64,000 nucleotides of DNA from Farysia itapuensis (taxonomy: Eukaryota > Basidiomycota > Ustilaginomycetes > Ustilaginales > Ustilaginaceae). The position numbers and the translations under genes are program-made. The notes under the pieces were generated by a model. That model saw only the letters and a list, made by a program, of their open reading frames with translations, made no database searches and had not been told where the DNA came from. Of this stretch, positions 9,433 through 19,612 are shown piece after piece (position 1 is the first letter of the stretch; each line of letters starts with the position of its first letter). The stretch lies in the NCBI GenBank assembly GCA_023212645.1, contig JALBYC010000012.1, forward strand, positions 310,001 to 374,000, written 5' to 3'.

Positions 9433-10299
9433 GTTGACAAGCTGGAGCAAGTTGCGCTGGCCAACATGCAGTAAAAGCCACAAACTGACAGGCGTTTGTC
9501 AGAAGCGTCGAGAACCGCCGAAAATACGCTTGCCACAGCGCGAAACTGGGCTGTATGTCAGACAAAAGCACTACGACGCATGTGCGGTGAGATACGGATC
9601 TATCAAGGCCTCAGGCGTTATCGGAACCTTGCACCAGAGTAGGTCCGGCCTCGTTGTGCCTCATGAAAGGAACCGGGGTCGGGACGTCGGGAAGTATAGA
9701 TTCAGGGTCCGATGCCCGGAACTCCATCGATCTCAATCAAGTATGCACGTTGCACACACACTCCAACCCGGGAGTCGAGTGCCGACTCACTGGCCGACAA
9801 TAACACGTATGGCAGACTGCGGTCTATGCGGAGTCGCTTAAGTATGCTAGTGCACTGTGCAAGAACCTTCCACACGACTTGCAAGAACAATTTGGTGCGT
9901 TGAGCTGATACAAGTGATCGGGAACCAGATCCACGATGCGGTTGGTGATCGACTTTGTTGGCTGTCTCAGCAAGGCTGTCAGAACGTGTGTTAGCAGGGG
10001 CGCAGCGGTCAGCTAAGCCGTCTACGAGCAGCTGAGCGCTAAGCGACCAAAGCAATTGTATTTGCAAATTTGGATTGGCCCTTTCGTCATGGTTATTGAA
10101 AAATCCAGCTTTCGTTCTCTAGGCTTCCAGTACTGCCGCTCGGGCCAATCTGCCTGTGTCAAACATATATAAAAACATTCTGTTGTTCTTCGGACGCTCT
10201 TTCTTCTGCACACGAGAAAGTTATTGTAAGTGTAACACCTGTGTACAGACCCTCCTTCAGGCCTGCTCACTCACACACAGTGCTTCCTTTTGTTCTACG
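9433..10299. promoter_or_regulatory. Divergent intergenic region, ankyrin protein / cyclophilin
   Basis: These 867 bp separate two head-to-head genes. Near the cyclophilin end a TATA box (CATATATAAAA, 10164-10174) sits about 126 bp upstream of its first ATG, with a CCAAT-type motif at 10144-10149. The remainder shows only short spurious frames on both strands. Confidence 0.5.
10164..10174 (+). promoter_or_regulatory. TATA box of the cyclophilin gene
   Basis: CATATATAAAA lies 126 bp upstream of the ATG at 10300, with a CCAAT-like motif about 20 bp further upstream. The spacing fits a strong, TATA-driven housekeeping promoter. Confidence 0.6.
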
Positions 10300-10833
10300 A
10301 TGCAACCTACCTTTGCTCGTCAATTCACTTCGTCTGCCAGAATCATGTCCAACGTATTCTTTGACCTTACCAAGAACGGCCAGCCTCTGGGCCGCATCAC
10401 CTTCAAGCTCTACGATGATGTAGTGCCGAAGACCACCAAGAACTTCCGAGACCTCTGCACTGGTGCCCCCGGCTTTGGCTACAAGGGCTCTTCCTTCCAC
10501 CGTGTTATCCCCGACTTCATGCTTCAGGGTGGTGACTTCACCGCCGGTAACGGTACCGGTGGCAAGTCCATCTACGGCGCCAAGTTCGCCGACGAGAACT
10601 TCAAGCTCAAGCACACCAAGCCCGGACTCCTCTCCATGGCCAACGCCGGTCCTAACACCAACGGCTCGCAGTTCTTCATCACCACTGTTGTCACCTCGTG
10701 GCTCGACGGCAAGCACGTCGTCTTCGGCGAGGTCGTCGAGGGTATGGACATTGTCAAGGCTGTCGAGAAGGAGGGTACCGGCTCCGGCAAACCCAAGTCC
10801 ACCATCACCATCGCCGCCGCTGGTGAGGTTTAA
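10300..10833 (+). CDS. Cyclophilin A-type peptidyl-prolyl isomerase, possibly dual mitochondrial/cytosolic
   Basis: The cyclophilin domain (162 residues from the Met at 10345, MSNVFFDL) is full length and canonical. It has the active-site Arg in [15 protein letters not shown], the GSQFFITT strand and the cyclosporin-contacting Trp in [11 protein letters not shown]. It catalyses prolyl cis-trans isomerisation. An in-frame ATG at 10300 adds 15 residues ([15 protein letters not shown]) that are basic and hydroxylated with no acidic residue, like a mitochondrial presequence. Both ATGs have A at -3. In Neurospora one cyclophilin gene supplies both compartments through alternative starts, and the same is inferred here. 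An open in-frame stretch back to 10156 includes the TATA box and is not coding. Confidence 0.93.
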   Translation: MQPTFARQFTSSARIMSNVFFDLTKNGQPLGRITFKLYDDVVPKTTKNFRDLCTGAPGFGYKGSSFHRVIPDFMLQGGDFTAGNGTGGKSIYGAKFADENFKLKHTKPGLLSMANAGPNTNGSQFFITTVVTSWLDGKHVVFGEVVEGMDIVKAVEKEGTGSGKPKSTITIAAAGEV

Positions 10834-10915
10834 AACAATTGCTTAATTCCTGACAATCAACGTCTCGTAAAGAGCTACTAAACCATTCCATTGACTGTGC
10901 CTGTGTACGAAAAGA

Positions 10916-12077
10916 TCAAGATTCTGAGGTATTGTTACTGGCAAAGATGGCAGAGTGCGATTCGAGTCCGGCTGCTGCCGCTGCTTCGACGGGGTCGATG
11001 TGGATAGCTGAGGTTGCGCTAGTCTTGGCCTCCTCGCCCTCGATGCCGACCCAGGATGACGAGCTGCCCGAACTTTCGTCGTGCGCTGATCGTTTGGGAG
11101 ACACACCGTCGTTGGACAGCGATGAGTCGTTGGAGCCAAAGCTTGCCACGCTCGCGTTGTAAACGTCTCCAGTGGCAGCACTCGGTCCTGCGTCTCTGCT
11201 TTTTGGAAGTCCCTGAGATGACGTTGTGCGCTCGTCTCCAATTGGGGTGAAATTGAGGCCTCTGTGTCTGCTGCTGGCAGGGAAGCGTTGTGTTGGACTG
11301 TCACGTCCACTTTCGGTACCGCTCTCATCAGCGTCGGTGTCTGGCAGGCCAAGCGCGCCTTCTACGCCAACACGCGGAGCTCTTGCAAAATAGTCGCGCG
11401 AAGAGCTAGATTCGCCAATCGACTGTGCATCGCTTTCCGGCGACGCAAAGCCGGTCTCGTCACGCGAGAGCGTACTCAATCTGGCTTGCTGACCGCCGCT
11501 TGCGAGCCAGGCCTCCTGCTCGTCGAGGGAGGCAACACTTAAGCTACGTGCGCGCTGCCGCAGGAGCGTTTCTGCGTCATATGTGCCTGGTGATAAAAGT
11601 GGTGCCTTGACAATGCTGGGAATATTACTGCGATCCGTAGGTCTGTTACGATCTGTCTGGTAGACTCGCGGCTTACGGCGAGTGGAGCTCGAACGAACCG
11701 CTGAGGTCTTGACACCCGACTGCCGCAAAACACGAACTCTTTGTCTGTGCAGACCTGGGGGCAGCGGCAATTATCAGTTTCCGGTGACTGTTGCCACTGA
11801 GCCTGATTGACTTACCCAGAGTACGAAAGACAGCATAGCCGGCAAAATCCAGCACTGCCATGGCTAGAATTGGCAGCAATATGAGTAGAGAGATGATGCG
11901 GCAGGTCTGACTGAAGAATGCGGTCCAATACGGCATGGGCGGGTTGACGATTGTCCTCCATAGTGAAGTTGGCTGAGGCTCACTGGGTCGGAAGAAGGTT
12001 GCTTCGAGCAAGTTTCTGAAAGCCACGACCCAGTCCGAATCGAACCAAGCGCGGAACGTGTCCGTTATAGCAGACAT
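10916..12077 (-). CDS. Hypothetical membrane-anchored protein with disordered tail (two exons)
   Basis: Two minus-strand exons, 12077..11816 and 11754..10916, join to give 366 residues in one frame. The intron begins GTAAGT and ends CCCCAG, 61 nt long. The N-terminal 88 residues carry a conserved-looking block (FRAWFDSDWVVAFRNLLEA, PPMPYWTAFFSQ) and one or two hydrophobic segments (about 63-85, ISLLILLPILAMAVLDFAGYA), followed at once by the basic HRQRVRVLRQSGVK. The remaining ~270 residues are Ser/Asp/Glu-rich and probably disordered, with many possible phosphosites. The layout suggests a membrane anchor with a long cytosolic tail. I do not recognise the family. It shares a 360-bp promoter region with the La gene and converges on cyclophilin. 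Confidence 0.8.
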
Positions 12078-12437
12078 TGCTGCGAGCTCGTACAGCGGAG
12101 GCTTCAAAGTTCGCTTCGTAGCCGTGACAGCACTGCTCTCTTGGCAAAGCAAAGGCGAAAGATATCTACAGACGCTGCATGGACAGGTCAATGGTGCACA
12201 TTAGCGGGGGCGCATTGGCCAAGATTAAGCTCGCACCGCTCGTACCGCTCTAAATTTCGGCACGTGAATCTGACAGCTGCATTTCATTTGCCATCTACGA
12301 GTCTAACACTAACATTGTCTTTCGTGCGAATTGCAAAGCGTTGATGTGAGTGGAAAAAAATCAGGAATTTCCGAGTTTCCCAAAACCAAAAAATTCCAGA
12401 CCTGCTTGACGTCTTCTTCTGTGCCATATACTACACC
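12078..12437. promoter_or_regulatory. Divergent intergenic region, membrane protein / La protein
   Basis: These 360 bp separate two head-to-head genes. An A-rich tract (about 12350-12395) lies close to the La start. No TATA box or RNA gene is clear. Confidence 0.4.
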
Positions 12438-13859
12438 ATGTCTGCTGAAAACAACAAGCCTGAGGACAGCGTCCAGCCAGCAGAGGGCTCGGTCCCATCC
12501 GAGCTCCAATCAACTCAGCCCACACTGTCTACAGAAGAGGCTAAGGCGGAAGCACTGCGCCAAATCGAGTTCTACTTCCACGATTCCAACCTCCCCTTTG
12601 ACAAGTTTCTCTTTACCTTGACCCGCAAGGATCCAGAAGGATGGGTGCCCATCTCCACTATCGCCTCCTTCAAGCGTATGCGCGTCATCAAGGAACAGAT
12701 TGGAATCGAGGGGATCGCAGAAGCCCTCAAGGGCTCCAAAGACCTGCTCGACGTGAGTGAAGACGGTGCCAATGTTCGACGCAAGAAGGAGTTGGTTCCG
12801 GTCATGGATGCTTTTGACCGATCAATCTACGCAAAAGGGTTCGGTGAAGAGCATGAGGCTTTGCAAAAGGATCTCGAGGCCTTCTTCGGCGAATTTGGCA
12901 CAGTCAACAGTGTTCGTATGCGCCGTGACATGGAGTCCAGCGTCAAGCCAAAGCCCTTCAAGAGCTCTGTATTTGTCGAGTTTGCCAATGCAGAAGATCA
13001 AGCAAAGTTCTTGGCGAAAGCAGCGGAAAAGGAGCCGGAACAGGATGGCGGCAAGGGTGTCACGTTCCAAGACAAGGAATTGCTAGTCATGAGCAAGGAT
13101 GCGTATGTCAAGATGAAGATGAAGGAGAAGGGTATCGACCCCAGCAACCAGGTGCGTCGTGGTGGAGACTCAGCAGGGCCATCGCACAAGAAGTTTAACG
13201 CATTCAAGGAGATGAAGAAGGACGGCGGTCGCTCGGATTCAAAGGAGAGCTCCAAGCCCAAGCGTTCAGATCCACTGGAATTCGAATACAATGGCAACAC
13301 GTTGACCACACGACCCGACGGTACGGTTGACCCGGAAAGTGTCAAGTTCCCGCCCAACTCGGTGCTCAGTTTCAAGGGAGCCGGTGAAGGCGGAAACTGG
13401 AAGGACCTTAAAGACACACTGGCTACAGTGCACCCGACACTGTTCGTCGAATACCCGGATGGTGCCACAGAAGGAGCGGTTGGCTTCAAGGAGACGCTTT
13501 CAGATGACAAGCTCAAGGAGATCAAAGACAAGAACATCACTGTTGGTGGCAATGCTGTTGCTTTTGAGCTCGTTGACGACGTGACGGCCAAGGAATTCTA
13601 CCTCTCTCGCGCCAACTTCCGTGCAGGATTCATGCTTGACAAGCGAGAGGAAAACGCTCGCTCAGGAGGACGAGGAAACGGCAGCTATGTCCGGGGCGGT
13701 CGTGGTGGTCGAGGCGGCAAATTTGGAGGACGAGGAGGTGGACGTGGAGGCTTTGGTCGCGGCGACAAGCGAAAGCGATCCGAACAGGAGAACGGCAACA
13801 CCCGCGACGGAGGCGCTCCCCCCACGATTGGAAAGAAGGCCAAGGTCGCAGACAACTAA
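12438..13859 (+). CDS. LHP1: La RNA-binding protein
   Basis: A 473-residue La homolog, which binds the UUU-OH 3' ends of RNA polymerase III transcripts and helps pre-tRNA maturation. The La motif covers about residues 35-125 (RQIEFYFHDSNLPFDKFLFTL, then GWVPISTIASFKRM). It is followed by RRM1 at about 128-220 (SIYAKGF, KSSVFVEFANAEDQAKF). A C-terminal xRRM-like domain lies at about 285-395 (LSFKGAGEGGNWKDLK, EGAVGFKE). The tail from about 403 is an RGG box (GGRGGRGGKFGGRGG) ending in a KRKR basic cluster, typical of an RNA-binding and nuclear-localised end. No intron is required. It is convergent with the sphingolipid reductase gene, and an AATAAA lies 92 nt past its stop. Confidence 0.93.
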   Translation: MSAENNKPEDSVQPAEGSVPSELQSTQPTLSTEEAKAEALRQIEFYFHDSNLPFDKFLFTLTRKDPEGWVPISTIASFKRMRVIKEQIGIEGIAEALKGSKDLLDVSEDGANVRRKKELVPVMDAFDRSIYAKGFGEEHEALQKDLEAFFGEFGTVNSVRMRRDMESSVKPKPFKSSVFVEFANAEDQAKFLAKAAEKEPEQDGGKGVTFQDKELLVMSKDAYVKMKMKEKGIDPSNQVRRGGDSAGPSHKKFNAFKEMKKDGGRSDSKESSKPKRSDPLEFEYNGNTLTTRPDGTVDPESVKFPPNSVLSFKGAGEGGNWKDLKDTLATVHPTLFVEYPDGATEGAVGFKETLSDDKLKEIKDKNITVGGNAVAFELVDDVTAKEFYLSRANFRAGFMLDKREENARSGGRGNGSYVRGGRGGRGGKFGGRGGGRGGFGRGDKRKRSEQENGNTRDGGAPPTIGKKAKVADN

Positions 13860-13950
13860 AGCGCTTCTAATCTGTACATTTCTATCCACTCTCGTAACTT
13901 TTGGTCATAGGCATGTTCTCCAGATGGCAATAACGTGATTCAAAAACTCA

Positions 13951-13956
13951 AATAAA
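13951..13956 (+). terminator. Candidate polyadenylation signal of the La gene
   Basis: AATAAA occurs 92 nt after the La stop codon in the 220-bp convergent spacer before the reductase gene. The position fits a eukaryotic poly(A) signal, although fungal signals are loose. Confidence 0.45.
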
Positions 13957-14079
13957 ACGAGAGCTGAGAGCTAGGCATGTGTTGGTGGGGGGTGGGAAGA
14001 GTGTTCTCCTTGGTGTCTATTTTCAGTACTGTAGCGGTCGAATAGATTAGCAGGGAACAGGTGTGGCTGTGGAAGATAT

Positions 14080-15331
14080 TCAAGAGGGGATATTGAGGGA
14101 CTTGAGGTGCTGACTGCGATGCTTTTTGATGGTTTTGTCGGCGACCATGGACCGCCAGATGGGGATTGCAATCCAGGAGATAATATTGGTCAGACGGTCG
14201 AGGATGATGTGGTTTGTTGGAGCTGAGCCTTGAGCAGCGACCCGAAAGAGGTTTGAGTTGAAGTCGGTGGTGATGAAGAAGTGACCTGCCTCGACACCTG
14301 GTGGTAAAAGAGAAGTGTGAGAATTGCTTTGTGAGCTACATCATTCGAAGGTCGACTTACCTTTGACCAGACCTCGAGCGCATTTCTCGGGACTGAGGCC
14401 TTCATCGCCTCCTTCAATGTCGAGGGTAACTTTGGGCTTTGTCTTGTTCTCCTCTGTCAGACCAGGAGACAGGATGGTCGCTGGGAAGTAGGTGTGCACC
14501 GTGATACCATACAGGATCAACTCAGACCGCAAAGTCTCGGCAAGACCTGTGAAGGACGCGGATGGTTAGTAAGGGTTAGAAGCACATTGTTTGACGTGCA
14601 CGTCACGTACCCCGGATAGCGTATTTCATCGGGGCATACTGCGAGTAGCCGACGAGACCCATAAGACCGAGCAACGAGGAGACGAGAACAATCTTGCCGT
14701 CTTTGACACCGCTCCGAGCCATCGCATTCGCCGCAGCCTGGAGATCAAACGTCAGCGATGCAGGTGCGAGTCGCGCTGGAAGGGGCGTTACTTACATGGG
14801 CAGTTGCAAGGCAAGTCCAGTAGTCTGTCTTCATTCCAGCTTCAAAGTCGGCCTCGGTCTGTTCGAGAAAGAATCCAGGTTTGGCTCCTCCCGCACAGCA
14901 CAGCACCGTGTCAGGGACAACATCGCAAGCATCGACGGCCTTGCGCGCGCCTTCAAACGTCGACACGTCTGCTGCGACATAACTGATTCGCTGGGATGAT
15001 GATGCAGCCGATGTCTGATGGTCGTGTGTCAGTTGAAGAAGCTAAAGAACACCAGAATGCGGCAGGAAGGACTGACCTTAATCTGCTGTACAGCTTGTTT
15101 GAGCTTGCTCTCTGTTCTGCTGCAGATGGTGACGTGAGCGCCTTTGGAGGCTAGCAGCTGTGCTGCGGCCAAACCTAGTCCTTGTGAGCCACCAGTGATG
15201 AGCACATTGCGACCATGTGCTTTCCAACTCTTTCCCTTGAAGAGGCCCATTGTCGAGATGAGGAGCGTGGAGAGGAGAAGCAGGAGCAAGAATACGGACG
15301 TCGATGACCCCACACGCTGAATTGAATCCAT
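14080..15331 (-). CDS. TSC10: 3-ketodihydrosphingosine (3-dehydrosphinganine) reductase, five exons
   Basis: Five exons on the minus strand, 15331..15077, 15014..14796, 14737..14611, 14546..14361 and 14297..14080, join in frame to give 334 residues. All four introns are GT..AG and 58-64 nt long. The protein is a short-chain dehydrogenase/reductase with an N-terminal membrane segment (SVFLLLLLLSTLLIS), the NADPH-binding GGSQGLGLA, the catalytic Ser in VLVSSLLG and the YSQYAPMKYA Y-x3-K pair. The order anchor, Rossmann core, then a C-terminal hydrophobic stretch (LTNIISWIAIPIW) fits Tsc10/KDSR, the second step of sphingoid base synthesis in the ER. It shares a 203-bp promoter region with COG2. 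The exon structure is my reconstruction and reads cleanly throughout. Confidence 0.9.
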
Positions 15332-15534
15332 CAAGTAGATAGATAGTTGGCTCTCGGGGCTGGCTGTCTTGCGCCCTGGGGTAACAACCAAGCCAAAAAG
15401 AGAGGGGAGAGGGGTGGGGAAGGGGGGGACTGAGGAGGACCAAGTATCCAGAATGCCAAAACTCAAATCTTGATTCTCTCTATTTGTACCACCACTCATG
15501 CTCACACCTCATACAACACCTTCCTACCAGAAGC
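15332..15534. promoter_or_regulatory. Short bidirectional promoter, TSC10 / COG2
   Basis: Only 203 bp separate the two opposed ATGs. The stretch contains a G-rich tract at 15410-15440 on the plus strand. An ER sphingolipid enzyme and a Golgi tether may therefore share regulatory DNA. Confidence 0.4.
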
Positions 15535-18500
15535 ATGCAGCCAGAGGAGCAGCATGGCTCAGAGCACGCCGCCACAGAATTCCCTTCGCTCGAACCGCTG
15601 TCACACAACCTCGCACTGCTGTCGCCCGTGCGTGCAGTCGAGTTCTCGGTCGATGACTTTCTGCTGTCTCGCACAAAGGCGTCGGACCTGAATTTCATCT
15701 TGAGCGACCTCAGAAGCTACAGCGAGAAGCTCAAGGATGAACTTTTTCAAATCATCAATGAAGACTACAAGGACTTTGTCTCGCTCGGCAGTAGTCTCAA
15801 GGCTGAATCGCATAGGATATCCCGTCTCGGATGGTCGGACCGGAGCAATGTGAACGGCGAGCCTGAAGCGCCAGCTGGCGGACTGATGGCGCCCATCAGG
15901 GACACACTGGTGGCGTCCAGGGACATGCTCCGCACTGTGCAGGACGACATTCAGGACTGCATGCAGCTACGGGCAGATGCAGACACGCACAAGGCAAGAC
16001 TCGAACTCATGCTCCAGCTACACGACTCGATCGCTCGACTAGAAGACCTCTTGTTGATACCCTCCTCTCCCTCGACGCGAAGGCGATTTGTGCAGCAAAA
16101 ACGCGACAGCGCTGACCCCAGGATCTATGCCGTCTCTGAATCAGAAGATGACCTGTCCGACTACGCGGTCTCCTCGGGCTACGATGACGACGACGATGAG
16201 GACGACGACGAAACTGCCGAAACCAGCGCGGACCAGGAAGCGTCAGACTATCTCGCAATGCCACCAGCGTCTACGTCAGCGCAAACGCTGGTGACTTCAC
16301 CCCTCCCACTCGGCACAGCAGCATCCTCCCCAAAGAAAAGGCGCCGCAAGGTCCTTCGCAGATTCTCGTCTAGCGTTCCCAATGGCGAACCTCTCAGTCC
16401 CACCCGTGCCTTTGCAAAAGGGCGCCAAGGGTCAGATGTCGCACCAGGTACCTCCTCTTCCTTGCTTGGACTCCCGCAACGTGTTGCTCGTACTTCTGCT
16501 GAGTACTCACGTTTGCGCTTCCTCAGTCGTCGGATCCAGGAGGAAGGCTTGGCCGCATTCTCCAGCGTTGTCCTCGACAGACTCACACATATTCGGATGA
16601 CGTTGCGTCAAGATCTGAGGACCTTGCTCCGATCTCTCCTATCGCCCTCCTCGCTTTTGGTTCACGGCCCGGCTGTTGACAGTCAGCCTACTTCACCTGA
16701 CGCCAAGAGGGCTTCACAGCCGCTCTCACCTATAGCTCGTAGATCGAGTTTTCTCAAACACAACAGTTTTGCCTTGTCTCTCTCGCATCCCAGCCCAGAG
16801 CTCGACAGCTGGACCGAGGTGGCAGAACCGAGCGGCGATACTGCCGAGGCAGAGGATCTCTACTGGCATGCAAGAATAGAAGAACAGCGATCCTGGCTCG
16901 AAATGGTACTCAGCGCTCTGCACACTCATGCAGATCCGTCCGGCGCTGATACCACGGACGAAGTCTTGCCCCGAAGAAACGAGGCGATCGAAGCTGTAAG
17001 AGAGCTCATGGTTCAAGACTGGGCGAGCAAAGTCATCACAGCCACCACTACCAAGCAGACGTCTCCTTCCCAGACGTCGGAACAGCTTCCGCCCGCCCTG
17101 CGCCGGCAGTTCGTCGACTCGCACTTGCAAAGTCGGTCCGTAATGCTCACCGAAGACGCTCAGGACGGTCTCGTTGATCTGTACAACACTGTCTTACAGT
17201 ACGCTGCGTCTACAGCGTGGCAAGTCTGCGACGCAGCAGAGCGCATTTCTACGATTTCAACGAGGCAGAATGCAAACGGCGAGGACGCAGCCATGTGCGA
17301 TGTATTTGTCGACGTAGTCTGGGACGAAATTTCGGCCAAACTGCTAGAGGAAGTTGGCAGCCAGATCTTCTTTGTAGGACGTCCAGACACGTTCTACCGA
17401 AATTTCCGCAACACGAATCTCTTCTTGCAGCGGTTCGTTTCGCTTGCACCGTCCCAGCGAGCTGCCGACGCCATTCGAAAGCATCCCCATTGGTCTGCCT
17501 TTAAGAAGCGCTGGCAATTACCCGTTTACTTCCAGATGCGCATCAGAGAAGTCATTACCCGGCTCGAGGAGGCATTTGTCGATGGCAGATCGACGACTTC
17601 AGAACAAGGCAGGCTCAAAGCTACGCTCGCGACGCTTGAAGCTATACGCTCTCTCTGGTCCGACGGCGTGCATATCCATGAGCTTTCGGCGCGAGAATGG
17701 CGTGTCACACTTCAGATCCTCAGCAGATACAAGACCTGGATCGAGGAGCAAATTCCGGACAGTATGTCGGTGTTGTCGACCAACGGGGCTACCAACAAGC
17801 ATTTGGACGGTGTGCATGGCGCTGATGGTACGCGCGCTTCTGCGGAGTTGTCCCGTGTCAGCACGCCGCAACCAGCGCCAGATCAGCCCACCCAGCAGCA
17901 AGAAGATGCACAGCTTAAACTGATCGCTCATCTTATTGCTGACTGTCTGAGTTTGCAGGCAAGCATGGAGGATATACTGAGCTCAGTGATCCTCGACCGC
18001 ATCTCTGGCGTACTACACGGTCAAAATCCAGCAAGCATCGATGGCCTGCGGAAGGATTTGAGTGGCATTCTCGCCGAGGAAAGCTTTGACTTTGTTCCAG
18101 GCTTGATGTCAGCCGCTGGGCGGGTCGTGTTTAATGTTTTGCTTCCACGCACGATGGAACCGCTTCGTATGCTTCGGTCCTTTTCCACGCCCTCGTACCG
18201 AGCGCCAGCAGGCAAAGCAGCCGCACCCTCTGCCATAGTCCAGGTCATCTTGCAGATCTTTGCACCCCTGCAAGCCTACCTTCGACTCACCGCTTTTCCG
18301 CCTCTGCCCAAAGATCTGCAGCGCAAATGGATCGAAAGCATCCTCACTGATACGTTCCGACGCTTCGCCACGACGATTGAAACCAATTCCAAAAACCAAC
18401 AATCGCTCAACCGGCTTAAAAAATCGCAGCCGCCGCCGTCCGGCCTGCTAGGGTTCTTCAAGTCCTCGCCTGCACCAGGTGCGGCCGGAGGCCAAGCTGA

Positions 18501-18657
18501 CACGACCACGCAAACCAGCGCCCAAGATCCCAACGCCGAAGCCATTGAAACCTTCGAGACGAAGCTCAAAGATCTCGATCTCGATATCGACCTCAACGCG
18601 TTCGAGGCTTGGATCAGGCTCAAGAAATTCCTCGAATCGCAGAGAGAAGAGGCTTAA
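15535..18657 (+). CDS. COG2: Conserved oligomeric Golgi complex subunit 2
   Basis: A 1040-residue protein with the COG2 N-terminal signature at about 35-100: VEFSVDDFLLSR, then LSDLRSYSEKLKDELFQIINEDYKDFVSLGSSL. A coiled-coil region follows (about 100-200), then an acidic run (about 215-240) and a Ser/Pro-rich linker. The long helical C-terminal half includes IFFVGRPDTFYRNFRNTNLFLQRF and FRRFATTIETN. COG2 belongs to lobe A of the COG tether for retrograde intra-Golgi vesicles. The start at 15535 (MQPEEQHG) is preferred to an in-frame ATG at 15484, since the signature begins soon after it. No intron is seen. It is convergent with the kinase gene. Confidence 0.88.
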   Translation: MQPEEQHGSEHAATEFPSLEPLSHNLALLSPVRAVEFSVDDFLLSRTKASDLNFILSDLRSYSEKLKDELFQIINEDYKDFVSLGSSLKAESHRISRLGWSDRSNVNGEPEAPAGGLMAPIRDTLVASRDMLRTVQDDIQDCMQLRADADTHKARLELMLQLHDSIARLEDLLLIPSSPSTRRRFVQQKRDSADPRIYAVSESEDDLSDYAVSSGYDDDDDEDDDETAETSADQEASDYLAMPPASTSAQTLVTSPLPLGTAASSPKKRRRKVLRRFSSSVPNGEPLSPTRAFAKGRQGSDVAPGTSSSLLGLPQRVARTSAEYSRLRFLSRRIQEEGLAAFSSVVLDRLTHIRMTLRQDLRTLLRSLLSPSSLLVHGPAVDSQPTSPDAKRASQPLSPIARRSSFLKHNSFALSLSHPSPELDSWTEVAEPSGDTAEAEDLYWHARIEEQRSWLEMVLSALHTHADPSGADTTDEVLPRRNEAIEAVRELMVQDWASKVITATTTKQTSPSQTSEQLPPALRRQFVDSHLQSRSVMLTEDAQDGLVDLYNTVLQYAASTAWQVCDAAERISTISTRQNANGEDAAMCDVFVDVVWDEISAKLLEEVGSQIFFVGRPDTFYRNFRNTNLFLQRFVSLAPSQRAADAIRKHPHWSAFKKRWQLPVYFQMRIREVITRLEEAFVDGRSTTSEQGRLKATLATLEAIRSLWSDGVHIHELSAREWRVTLQILSRYKTWIEEQIPDSMSVLSTNGATNKHLDGVHGADGTRASAELSRVSTPQPAPDQPTQQQEDAQLKLIAHLIADCLSLQASMEDILSSVILDRISGVLHGQNPASIDGLRKDLSGILAEESFDFVPGLMSAAGRVVFNVLLPRTMEPLRMLRSFSTPSYRAPAGKAAAPSAIVQVILQIFAPLQAYLRLTAFPPLPKDLQRKWIESILTDTFRRFATTIETNSKNQQSLNRLKKSQPPPSGLLGFFKSSPAPGAAGGQADTTTQTSAQDPNAEAIETFETKLKDLDLDIDLNAFEAWIRLKKFLESQREEA

Positions 18658-18863
18658 GACACTGCACATACAGATCTCGAAAGCTGGAAATGTGTTGGGT
18701 CGGTGAAAAAGCAAAAGAACTGTGTGAAGTGTGCCAGAGCACGGCGATATAGAACCAGAGATGGGAGATAACACGCGGAATCCAGCTTTCCTAGCCTTTT
18801 GTCTGCCTGCTCACTGCGCATATAGAGCGAACCGTACGTGGGTATGAGGTAAGAGATTGCGCT

Positions 18864-19143
18864 TTAAGCATCGTACTGGTCGCTATCGACTTCCCTGTCA
18901 CCCTCCACTTCGGCCATGGTGTGGAAGAGTTCGACGGCAAAGGCGTTCATGATGCCTGGTGTCACGAGTTCGGCTTCCTTGAGACAGTGGCGCAGCTTTG
19001 ACAGCGTTCGTAGTGCATCCGGTCTCTGAGCAACCGCCATGTTGAGCTGCTCAATGACGGGTAAAAACACTGTGTCCAGTGCTGTGAGTCGTGCGCCTTG
19101 CTCCTCTGCCTGTGCTGTCTCCTGCTGCTCTTGTTTCTTCGCA

Positions 19144-19181
<38 letters not shown>

Positions 19182-19575
19182 ATGTTCTTGCCGAAGATCG
19201 GATTCGGAACGTGGTGAGCGCATGGGCTGACCCGCACTGGGTTGTGCACTGCGCAGATGCATGTCCTCCATCCTTCTTCGTTCCTGTTCTATAGCCTGGC
19301 TGTGGTCATCGCGTTCTCGTTGCTGTGTCGAGCGACCGTTGGCGGCTGCTGGGCGCGGCGAAGCAGGGTTGCCGCCAATCGCTTTGTCGTAAGCCTCTGC
19401 TGCAGCGTACGATTGTGGACGTGGACTGCCAACAGGTGACGGGCTCATCGGAATACCTGGTCGTGCAGGAGTCTGGGCTAAGCGCACCGTGCCATCTGCA
19501 GACCCAGCGGAGCCAGACGATCCGTACCTGCCGGGCGTCTGTGGTGTCTGAGAGCTTTGTCGGGGTGGCTGTGTG

Positions 19576-19612
<37 letters not shown>

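Noticed and set aside
9284..9841. 185-residue plus-strand open frame near the ankyrin gene
   Set aside because: Overlaps the ankyrin gene's 5' end antisense; no motif, no supporting start or neighbour logic.
10222..10260. Possible intron in the cyclophilin leader (GTAAGTG to TTCAG)
   Set aside because: At about 35 nt it is too short for a normal fungal intron.
10156..10299. 48-residue extension of cyclophilin
   Set aside because: Contains the TATA box and is Cys/Phe-rich, unlike cyclophilin leaders.
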